A stretch of 51,444 nucleotides of DNA from contig JASHPH010000119.1 in NCBI GenBank assembly GCA_030038255.1, positions 1-51,444 of the forward strand, given 5' to 3'. Position numbers and translations under genes: made by a program. Each line of letters begins with the position of its first letter. Positions within the stretch are counted from its first letter, which is position 1. Under the pieces are notes generated by a model. It was not told the DNA's origin, made no database searches, and saw only the letters and a program-made list of their open reading frames with translations. This document shows, in pieces, positions 45,671 through 51,444 of the stretch. This stretch comes from Candidatus Sulfotelmatobacter sp. Lineage in GTDB: Bacteria; Acidobacteriota; Terriglobia; Terriglobales; Acidobacteriaceae.

Positions 45671-46453
45671 GTGATCCATTCCTGGCGGCCTGCGTTCACG
45701 CTGGTAGCGTTCCTGGTCTTGGGAAGAATCAGCTTTCTGGGGCAGGCGGCTGACTCCGAACCCGCCATCTCCACCGACCGGCCGTCGGTGGCCAACTCCA
45801 GCGTCGTTGTTCCCAGAGGCTATTTCCAGGTGGAGAACGGCCTGCTCATAACGAAAACACAAGGCCGAGACGTTCTCGATCTGCCGGAGACAGACTTGCG
45901 ATTCGGTTTGCTGAGGAGAACCGAACTCCGCTTCTCAGTCCCCGACTACTTCCACACCCTGTCGGGTAGCCCTTCGATCTCTGGTTTCGGGGACAGTGCG
46001 ATCGGCGTCAAGCAGCAACTCGGTCCGCTTCCTGAGAACTGGAATCTTGCGGTCATCTTCTTCCTGAGCCTGCCCAGCGGCGCGAACAGCCTTTCCAGTC
46101 ACGGCTACGACCCCGGATTGCAGTTCCCATGGGCGCACCAGCTCACGCCGAATTGGACCGCGAGTGGCCAGGTTGCGTTCTACTGGCCGACGCTGGCGGG
46201 CACGCACAATTTCACCGGCGAAACCACGTTCGTTTTCGATCGCCAGTTGACCAAACCGTGGGATGCGTTCATCGAATACGCTGGGGATTTCCCCGAGCGC
46301 GGAGGGTCGCGCCAGCTACTGCACTTTGGCAGCGCCTACAAGATCACGGCCCGCCAGCAGCTCGATTTCCAGTTCGCGGTTGGACTGTCCCGCGCGGCAC
46401 CGGATATGTTTGTTGGAGTCGGATATTCGTTTCTGTTTCGGGTTGCCAAATGA
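45671..46453 (+). CDS. Outer-membrane beta-barrel protein (MetA-type, phenol degradation family)
   Basis: This 260-aa protein starts at GTG 45671, with a signal peptide (LVAFLVLGRISFLGQAA). ISTDRPSVANSSVVVPRGYFQVENG is a typical entry of the Phenol_MetA_deg (PF13557-like) outer-membrane family. Alternating strands follow (TELRFSVPDYF, NLAVIFFLSLPSG, TASGQVAFYWP) and it ends YSFLFRVAK. Members are putative transporters of hydrophobic compounds; a link to phenol is not implied. It follows the peptidase-MA-like gene by 31 bp and may be co-transcribed. Confidence 0.75.
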   Translation: MIHSWRPAFTLVAFLVLGRISFLGQAADSEPAISTDRPSVANSSVVVPRGYFQVENGLLITKTQGRDVLDLPETDLRFGLLRRTELRFSVPDYFHTLSGSPSISGFGDSAIGVKQQLGPLPENWNLAVIFFLSLPSGANSLSSHGYDPGLQFPWAHQLTPNWTASGQVAFYWPTLAGTHNFTGETTFVFDRQLTKPWDAFIEYAGDFPERGGSRQLLHFGSAYKITARQQLDFQFAVGLSRAAPDMFVGVGYSFLFRVAK

Positions 46454-46503
46454 GTTTTCGTCGTGAGGGGCGGAGTTAGACTCGCGTCTTTGGACGTCGT
46501 CAC

Positions 46504-47256
46504 TCAGTCGGAAGAGCACATAATTTCCGGCAGCCCTTCGTTCACGGTCTCGTAGCCCTGCGGCGGCTCGAAAAGACTCGGATCAGGGTCGCCCTGGACG
46601 AAACTCGTCAATTCGTTTGTCGTCTTGCCGTGGCGTGGATCATCGATAATCTCGCGCACCAGCATGTGGTCAAGGTTGGGCCCGATGGCCCTCCACGATT
46701 CCCCAATGACAACCAGTGGAGCGTCATTGCCGTCTGCTCCGGCGGGAATCGTGCGTGTAATCCGCTTGCCCTCGGCCTCAATACCCTGAATGGTTGCCGT
46801 TCCCAAATCGTCAGTTACCGGTTCTGGGCGTGGAGCAGGCGCGCGCAAATGGCCCCCTGAATTGGCGCAAGCGCGTTCTCTGTCTTCGGGTTCAGGCACC
46901 GAGGTTACTGTCACCTGGTTTCTGCCTGGAGAGTTCCAATTCGTGTTGGTGCGCGCCACCGGATCAAAAACGTTAACGAAGGTCCTCGAATTCTGCTCTC
47001 CTGATGACAACCTCGTCGTCGTTGAGGTCATTTTTCTGCCCCGGGAGTCGACGGCGATCTTCGTTGTGGATTCCCGGGTGATGGTGGTTCCATTGGCCAG
47101 GGTCTGGACTGTAGTGATCGAGTACTCGGCCGTATAAGGAGCCGTTGCCTGGCGAGCCCTGCGCACGGTGCCTGTCGTCGTCTGACCAGAGGTACTGTGG
47201 GCCGCGAGCAACACCAAAAACGCAGGGGCTGCTAGGATAAACATCCGGAGCCGCAT
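46504..47256 (-). CDS. Secreted protein of unknown function
   Basis: From ATG 47256 the protein has 250 aa. GGAGGTC lies about 5 nt upstream; the frame is open to 48165 but the extra part is antisense to ompA-like coding and is not real. It has a signal peptide (MFILAAPAFLVLLAAHSTSGQ), then a beta-rich domain (YTAEYSITTVQTLANGTTITRESTTKIAVDSRGR ... NVFDPVARTNTNW) seen in acidobacterial secreted proteins, and a C-terminal half with GTATIQGIEAEGKRITRTIPAG. The function is unknown. It is divergent from the OmpA-family gene. Confidence 0.75.
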   Translation of the reverse strand: MRLRMFILAAPAFLVLLAAHSTSGQTTTGTVRRARQATAPYTAEYSITTVQTLANGTTITRESTTKIAVDSRGRKMTSTTTRLSSGEQNSRTFVNVFDPVARTNTNWNSPGRNQVTVTSVPEPEDRERACANSGGHLRAPAPRPEPVTDDLGTATIQGIEAEGKRITRTIPAGADGNDAPLVVIGESWRAIGPNLDHMLVREIIDDPRHGKTTNELTSFVQGDPDPSLFEPPQGYETVNEGLPEIMCSSD

Positions 47257-47454
47257 AGGGGACCTCCAAATTCGAGGCTTTCGATAGCCCCTAGTCTGAC
47301 GCCGGCTGGCAGACAAAGCAAGCGCCTTTCTGAAGCCATGGCAATCCCGCGCCCCTTGCGCCTTTTCCGCAGGGGGTGCACAATTGTGCGGTAACTCGAC
47401 ACCGCCATCAGGCTGAAATCTGGCCCCTGATGTCCGTCTGGTAAGGAGGTCGAA

Positions 47455-48309
47455 ATGAGAACACAGCTTTCCCCGACACTTCTGCTGGCCTTCGCCCTCG
47501 TGCTTCCAGGCTCGACCCAGCGAACCTGTGCTCAGAGCAATTCCAACACCGACAACCCGCAAGCGACACAATCCACCGGTCCGATGAGTGTGGACCTGGA
47601 GCCGCTGCAACCGCCCAAGCGCACGAACTTCTGGGACGGCGACGACCCGAACCTGGTCAATCTGGTCACGCATCCGTTCGCCAACAAGAAATACGTGCAG
47701 CGGCTGACTCGCCCCATCAAAGACCGGCTCAACGAACTCGATGAATTGACGTCGGCGAACGGCAGAGCGATTAAAGATGTCGACGCGCGTGCCCAGCACG
47801 GGCTGCAACTGGCCTCCGAGAAAACTACCCTGGCCGATGCGCACGCTACTGATGCCGGCACCAAGGCGCAGTCGGCCCAAATAGCAGCAAAGCAGGCGTC
47901 CGATCGCGTTTCTACCGCCGAACAGCGGGTGGGCAGTCTCGACCAATACCGTGCCAGCGCTCTGACGGAGATTCGCTTTGCCCCCGGCCAGAACCTTCTC
48001 AGTAAGAACGCCAAGGACGCACTCGATAACCTGGCTGCGCCGCTGAAGGATCAACACAGCTATGTGATCGAAGTCCGCGGCTATGCGTCGGGCCATGGCC
48101 AAGCCGCAATCGAGGCCTCGCAGAAAATGGCCGACTCCGTGGTGCGTTACCTTGTGCTCAACCACAACATCCCGGTCTATCGCATTTACGTGCTCGGCAT
48201 GGGCGACGCCCCACTTGCCACCGACGCCGGCACGGCCAAGCGCGTGAGCGGGGGAAGGGTAGAAATCAGCCTGTTGAAAAATGACTTGGTCAGCTCAGCG
48301 CAACGTTAA
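47455..48309 (+). CDS. OmpA-family outer-membrane/peptidoglycan-binding protein
   Basis: This 284-aa protein has a signal peptide (about 1-27), a long Lys/Ala-rich helical region with coiled-coil character (about 80-165; LNELDELTSANGRAIKDVDARA) and a C-terminal OmpA-like domain (about 168-280; IRFAPGQNLLSKNAKDALDNLA, VIEVRGYASGHG). The domain binds diaminopimelate in peptidoglycan and ties the envelope to the wall. TAAGGAGG before the ATG is a strong ribosome site. No N-terminal beta barrel is seen, so it may be a periplasmic tether rather than a porin. Confidence 0.87.
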   Translation: MRTQLSPTLLLAFALVLPGSTQRTCAQSNSNTDNPQATQSTGPMSVDLEPLQPPKRTNFWDGDDPNLVNLVTHPFANKKYVQRLTRPIKDRLNELDELTSANGRAIKDVDARAQHGLQLASEKTTLADAHATDAGTKAQSAQIAAKQASDRVSTAEQRVGSLDQYRASALTEIRFAPGQNLLSKNAKDALDNLAAPLKDQHSYVIEVRGYASGHGQAAIEASQKMADSVVRYLVLNHNIPVYRIYVLGMGDAPLATDAGTAKRVSGGRVEISLLKNDLVSSAQR

Positions 48310-48324
48310 GGCCATTTGCGGAAC

Positions 48325-48353
48325 GGGCGAGCCATTTCGGCTCGCCCTTTGTT
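48325..48353 (+). terminator. Rho-independent terminator after OmpA-family gene
   Basis: GGGCGAGCC (48325-48333), loop atttc, GGCTCGCCC (48339-48347), then TTTGTT. The next gene starts at the very end of it, at 48354. Confidence 0.75.
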
Positions 48354-48845
48354 ATGCCCTGCCGCTACGTCATCCACGGCCAGTCGCGCCTCGTGGTCAG
48401 TACGGGATGGGAGCGTGTGACGTTTGCCGAGTTGAAGGCCCATCAGGATCAATTGGGCGGTGATCCTGATTTCGATCCCACATTTAATCAACTGGTGGAT
48501 GGAACTGCAGTCACCGGTCTCGAGGTGTCGATGGAACAGGTCAGGTCGCTCGCCGCTCGCAAGCTCTTTTCTCCTACGTCGCGGCGTGCGTTCGTGGCAC
48601 CTGATCCCGCCATCTTCGGCGTCGGGAGGATGTGGACGGCCTACCATGAAATGGCAACCGGACTGGAAAACGTGAAGATGTTCTACGATCTGGCCGCAGC
48701 GCTGAAATGGCTCGGCCTGGAAGACCTTCCGCCTAGCGACAACAAATGTGGTTTCACCATCCTGGCGACGAAGAAACGTTGTACAATCGCTGCCATTTTG
48801 AGCGCAGCAACAACTCACGCTGAAAGCGAGGTCGAACCCGCATGA
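48354..48845 (+). CDS. STAS/SpoIIAA-like protein
   Basis: This 163-aa protein resembles SpoIIAA-like/STAS-domain small proteins of acidobacteria: the fold-like pattern SRLVVSTGWERVTFAELKAHQDQL, FDPTFNQLVDGTAVTGLEVSMEQVRSLA, RRAFVAPDPAIFGVGRMW. Such proteins often act in partner-binding regulation; the partner is unknown here. The start lies right after the terminator hairpin and lacks a normal ribosome site, so it is either read through, leaderless or begins further downstream. The stop overlaps the next start (ATGA). Confidence 0.68.
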   Translation: MPCRYVIHGQSRLVVSTGWERVTFAELKAHQDQLGGDPDFDPTFNQLVDGTAVTGLEVSMEQVRSLAARKLFSPTSRRAFVAPDPAIFGVGRMWTAYHEMATGLENVKMFYDLAAALKWLGLEDLPPSDNKCGFTILATKKRCTIAAILSAATTHAESEVEPA

Positions 48846-49012
48846 ACTGGAAAAGCAGACTTGTTCTTGGAATACTCACCGCGCTCGCCATGCTGGCGGC
48901 GACATATTTTCTGCCGCGCGGTGGCGCGATGCGAGACGCGTCTTTAGTACAGTTCCCGCAAACGGTCGGGGTATGGGCGATTTTCGTGCTGCTGTTCGTG
49001 AAGCTGAAATAG
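48842..49012 (+). CDS. 56-aa membrane peptide coupled to STAS-like gene
   Basis: ATG 48842 overlaps the stop of the preceding gene by 4 bases (ATGA), a sign of coupled translation. It encodes 56 aa with two hydrophobic segments (LVLGILTALAMLAATYFL and VWAIFVLLFVKLK) and a short loop between. No family is recognised. It could anchor or modulate the STAS-like protein. Confidence 0.6.
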   Translation: MNWKSRLVLGILTALAMLAATYFLPRGGAMRDASLVQFPQTVGVWAIFVLLFVKLK

Positions 49013-49063
49013 ACATCGCTTCAGCGGCTGATCGGCAGGCACGCCTTGTTCGTCTGCCCAATG

Positions 49064-49091
49064 AAAAACCCTCCCGCCGGCAGCAGGAGGG
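49064..49091 (-). terminator. Rho-independent terminator of cold shock gene
   Basis: On the minus strand CCCTCC (49091-49086) and GGAGGG (49074-49069) form a stem with a GC-rich loop, followed by a run of five Ts (49068-49064). Confidence 0.72.
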
Positions 49092-49107
49092 TCCAAATGG
49101 TTCGCGG

Positions 49108-49311
49108 TTATGCGCGGACGACGTTTGCGGCCTGAAAGCCTTTGGGGCCCTTCAGCAGATCAAACTCCACGGTCTCACCCTCGTTTAGAGTGCGGTAGCC
49201 GTTCTCTTGGATCGCCGAAAAGTGCACGAACACGTCCTCCCCCGTGGAGCGCTGGATGAAGCCGTATCCCTTCGCTCCGTTGAACCACTTCACTGTGCCT
49301 TTCTCTCTCAC
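49108..49311 (-). CDS. Cold shock domain protein (CspA family)
   Basis: Read from GTG 49311 it has 67 aa, the standard size. AAAGGAG sits 8 nt before, which decides this start over an upstream ATG at 49353. RNP1 (KGYGFIQ) and RNP2 (VFVHFSAI) motifs are intact. It binds single-stranded RNA and DNA as a chaperone. A long 5' region (49312-49780) could hold a cold-responsive leader. A terminator lies just past the stop. Confidence 0.95.
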   Translation of the reverse strand: MREKGTVKWFNGAKGYGFIQRSTGEDVFVHFSAIQENGYRTLNEGETVEFDLLKGPKGFQAANVVRA

Positions 49312-49780
49312 GGATAAAACTCCTTTCACCAATCGCGAAGAATAATCCGGCATCCTCGGTCGTCGCCCCGATCGCCTGAAGCCCCCTCAAAGAAGCCGGT
49401 ACAGCTCGAGGCTGGCGCCTTCGCTGCGCAGAAAAGCAAGCAAAAACAGGGGCAAAAGCAAAAGCTCCCTCATTCCCCCACCACGTTGTGCAAGCGCGGG
49501 GTGAACCCTGGGAGCCCGATGATTTGCCGCTTCTTTTCCACTCAGCTCAACGTCAATCTGCGGTCTCACCACCGGACCAATTCCCGGTGTTGAGCAACAG
49601 ATCATAAGCACTATTAAAACGTTTCGCAACTATAATTTGAAGCATTTCGTAATGTGACCGCGGGTCATTTCAGATAACTTTAACGCAGATAAAGGAATAG
49701 CTCGGTAACCCACCTGAAAAACTTGGGTTCCGTCTCGGTTAAAGTCGCTCGCGGCCGTCTGTTACGATGAAGCATCCCTC
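49312..49780. other. 469-bp region between divergent csp and BrkB-type genes
   Basis: Mostly non-coding. It contains the dyad TGACC-gcg-GGTCA (49655-49667) and AACCCA ... TGGGTT (49707-49729). A minus-strand frame at 49387-49629 is not convincing. The part near csp could be its leader RNA. Confidence 0.45.
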
Positions 49781-50725
49781 GTGCCCGAGCCACCCATCCC
49801 GTCCCTTCCCCAAACCGGGTCTCAGCCCGGGGCGGCGATCTACGTGAAGTCCGAAGGCCAGCCCAAAGCTATGTCCGAGGCCACGTCAGGACAGTCCCGG
49901 CCCGCTGCCAGAGCCGGCTCGTCCAGCCTGGTCGTTTCGACGGTCAAGTACCTGATGCGAACCGAGGTTCACACTTTTGCGTTCTCGGTCGCCGCGAATG
50001 CGATTCTCTCCTTCTTCCCCTTCGTCGTGCTTCTGCTGACGCTGATCCGCCGTGTTTTTCACTCCCGCGTGATGGCTGATGTCGTCGTCAATCTGCTGCG
50101 CGACTACCTGCCGGCAGGACAGGACTTCGTCATCCGCAACCTGAACGCCATGGTCAATTCCCGGCAGCGCGTGCAGGTCGTGTCTTTGATCATTTTGCTG
50201 ATCACGTCGTCCGGCGTCTTCCTGCCGCTCGAAGTGGCGCTGAACCGAGTCTGGCGCTTCGAGAACAACCGCTCCTATCTCGGCAATCAGCTGATCTCGC
50301 TCAGCCTGGCCTTTTCCTGTGGATTGCTGGCATTGCTCTCGATCGCCCTGACCGCCGGTCCGGTCGCGTTCATGGAATTTCTGCTGCGCGGCTACGGCAC
50401 GCACTTCGTGCGGCTGGTGGGATTTCTGATGATGAAGCTGTTCGCCATCGCCGCCAGCATCGCCATCTTCTTTCTGATCTACTGGTTGCTGCCCAACGGT
50501 AAGGTTCCAGCGCGGGCCGTGCTGCCCGCAGCGATCATTATGGGATTGCTCTCCGAGGCCCTGAAATATGCCTACATCCTGGCGCTGCCCTGGCTGAATT
50601 TTCAGGAAGTCTACGGCCCCTTCGCGCTCTCGGTATCCATGATGTTCTGGGCGTTCCTGTCAGGCTTGCTGCTGTTGGCAGGCGCGAATCTGTCGGCCGA
50701 AGAGCACTTGCAGCATTCGTTGTGA
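49781..50725 (+). CDS. YihY/BrkB-family integral membrane protein
   Basis: This protein of up to 314 aa has a polar N-terminus, then about six membrane segments of the YihY/virulence factor BrkB family (FAFSVAANAILSFFPFVVLLLTL is the typical first helix; GVFLPLEVALNRVWRFENNR is a conserved loop; the C-terminal part reads VYGPFALSVSMMFWAFLSGLLLLAGANLSAE). The role is undefined; it is often mis-called ribonuclease BN. The start is uncertain between GTG 49781 and ATG 49871. Confidence 0.87.
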   Translation: MPEPPIPSLPQTGSQPGAAIYVKSEGQPKAMSEATSGQSRPAARAGSSSLVVSTVKYLMRTEVHTFAFSVAANAILSFFPFVVLLLTLIRRVFHSRVMADVVVNLLRDYLPAGQDFVIRNLNAMVNSRQRVQVVSLIILLITSSGVFLPLEVALNRVWRFENNRSYLGNQLISLSLAFSCGLLALLSIALTAGPVAFMEFLLRGYGTHFVRLVGFLMMKLFAIAASIAIFFLIYWLLPNGKVPARAVLPAAIIMGLLSEALKYAYILALPWLNFQEVYGPFALSVSMMFWAFLSGLLLLAGANLSAEEHLQHSL

Positions 50726-50805
50726 GATTCGTTTGTTGCGGTGAAGGAGCGGAGACCTGCGTGAGAAGTTCAAGGAACGATCAGTCATGTGCGACCGGGG
50801 CTGCT

Positions 50806-51228
50806 TCACTCGTGCAGCGGCACGCTGGTGAAGGCAACTCCGCGTTTGCGGTTGATGCGGCAAATGATGTTTTCCAGCGTTTTGGGCAGTAGATTGATGC
50901 CGCGCATCGGCATCAGAGAATTCTTCTCCAGGTAATCTTCCGCCCCAGCTTCCATGAGCTTCTCGCGATTTTTTTCTGTCAGGCCGCTCAAGACCACCAC
51001 GGGGATGCCGGCCGTCGCCGGATTCGCCTTCAGGCGATGCAGCACCTCCGGCCCGCTGATTTTCGGCAGAATTATGTCGAGCAGGATCAAGTCCGGATTC
51101 TGTTCGCGGGCGACTTGCAGCGCCGTTTCACCGTCTTCGGCGCAGATTACTTCGTAGCCGGCACGGTGCAGCGCTGCCTGATTTTCCAGCCGAAATGGCT
51201 TGCTGTCCTCTACTAAGAGAATTTTCAC
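50806..51228 (-). CDS. Single-domain response regulator
   Basis: This 140-aa protein is a receiver (CheY-like) domain with acidic pocket Glu7/Asp8, phospho-acceptor Asp51 (LILLDIILP), Ser81 and a lysine at 102, plus a short C-terminal tail (about 108-140) with no DNA-binding domain. It starts at GTG 51228 with GGGAGAG before it. It would act by protein contact, for example in a phosphorelay; the hybrid kinase at 37-39 kb is one possible but unproven partner. Confidence 0.9.
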   Translation of the reverse strand: MKILLVEDSKPFRLENQAALHRAGYEVICAEDGETALQVAREQNPDLILLDIILPKISGPEVLHRLKANPATAGIPVVVLSGLTEKNREKLMEAGAEDYLEKNSLMPMRGINLLPKTLENIICRINRKRGVAFTSVPLHE

Positions 51229-51297
51229 AATGCTCTCCCATCCCTGCCCTTAACATCGGCAGGGGAGGGGAAGCGCATTAACCGCCCGATCCCAGGC

Positions 51298-51330
51298 AAA
51301 AAAGGACCGCATACGAAATCGCATGCGGCC
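51298..51330 (-). terminator. Rho-independent terminator of FKBP gene
   Basis: On the minus strand CCGCAT (51328-51323), loop of 10, ATGCGG (51312-51307), then TCC and a run of six Ts (51303-51298). Confidence 0.75.
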
Positions 51331-51353
51331 AGCAACCGTAACTAGTGCGGCGA

Positions 51354-51444
51354 TTACTTTTTCTGCTCTGCGATCGAGAGCAACTCGACCTCGAAAATCA
51401 GTGTTTGTCCCGGCCCGATGTCGGCCCCGGCCCCGCGGTCGCCA
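51354..51444 (-). CDS. FKBP-type peptidyl-prolyl isomerase, C-terminal fragment
   Basis: Only the last 29 or so residues are inside the window, reading GDRGAGADIGPGQTLIFEVELL and ending AEQKK. This is the terminal strand of FKBP-type proline isomerases, which speed protein folding. The gene continues beyond the right edge. Confidence 0.75.
   Translation of the reverse strand, partial: GDRGAGADIGPGQTLIFEVELLSIAEQKK

Noticed and set aside
47257-48165. N-terminal extension of the secreted protein at 46504
   Set aside because: The extension is antisense to the OmpA-family gene; a good ribosome site and signal peptide place the true start at 47256.
49387-49629. 80-aa minus-strand frame with a hydrophobic C-terminus
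   Set aside because: No ribosome site, odd composition and no family resemblance; more likely leader or spacer DNA of the csp gene.
49655-49667. TGACC-gcg-GGTCA palindrome as a CRP/FNR-type box
   Set aside because: The arms do not fit GTGAT-N5-TCA; it may be another operator but there is no support.

Overview
The window looks like a chromosomal piece of an acidobacterium (Acidobacteriota). This is inferred from gene content and was not tested by a search. The clues are a VWFA-related secreted protein of acidobacterial type, an Oar-like TonB receptor with an N-terminal carboxypeptidase-regulatory domain, a SpoIVB/S55-type secreted protein, a small zinc-ribbon protein, and many short GC-rich palindromes between genes. 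I saw no tRNA, rRNA, CRISPR array, insertion sequence or phage gene.

Region 1 (1-14.8 kb) is respiratory and anaerobic. A divergent pair opens it: a radical SAM/SPASM protein (minus strand) whose 4Fe-4S motif is degenerate, and a small monoheme cytochrome c. An apparent operon follows: a 19-heme cytochrome, a separate membrane cytochrome b, a 13-heme cytochrome fused to a homologous cytochrome b, and a NapC/NirT-like cytochrome with 7 heme motifs. Together these carry 40 c-type heme motifs with no recognisable terminal reductase. Pyruvate:ferredoxin oxidoreductase, a dihydroorotate dehydrogenase-like flavoprotein and a YwiC-like membrane protein come next. Ten near-palindromes of the form GTGAT-N5-TCA (CRP/FNR superfamily type) lie in intergenic DNA of the window, most of them here and two before the TonB receptor at 28.4 kb. 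They suggest one shared regulon.

Region 2 (15-28 kb) is mainly polymer or sugar handling. It holds an orphan small gene, a zinc alcohol dehydrogenase and a secreted alpha-galactosidase-like hydrolase (both minus strand). Opposite to them is a co-oriented set: a 1280-aa Oar-like TonB receptor, a Tat-exported protein of unknown function, a TIM-barrel glycosidase-like protein and a lipoprotein metallophosphoesterase. It resembles a small polysaccharide- or glycoconjugate-utilisation locus.

Region 3 (28-51.4 kb) is mixed. It contains a second TonB receptor, YchF, a ZIP transporter, a divergent VWA/S55 pair, bacterioferritin, a hybrid histidine kinase, a CPBP protease overlapping the end of uvrA, a peptidase-MA-like protein with TPR-like tail, outer-membrane proteins (MetA-type and OmpA-type), a STAS/SpoIIAA-like protein coupled to a 56-aa membrane peptide, a cold shock protein, a YihY/BrkB membrane protein, a single-domain response regulator and the 3' end of an FKBP-type isomerase cut by the window edge.
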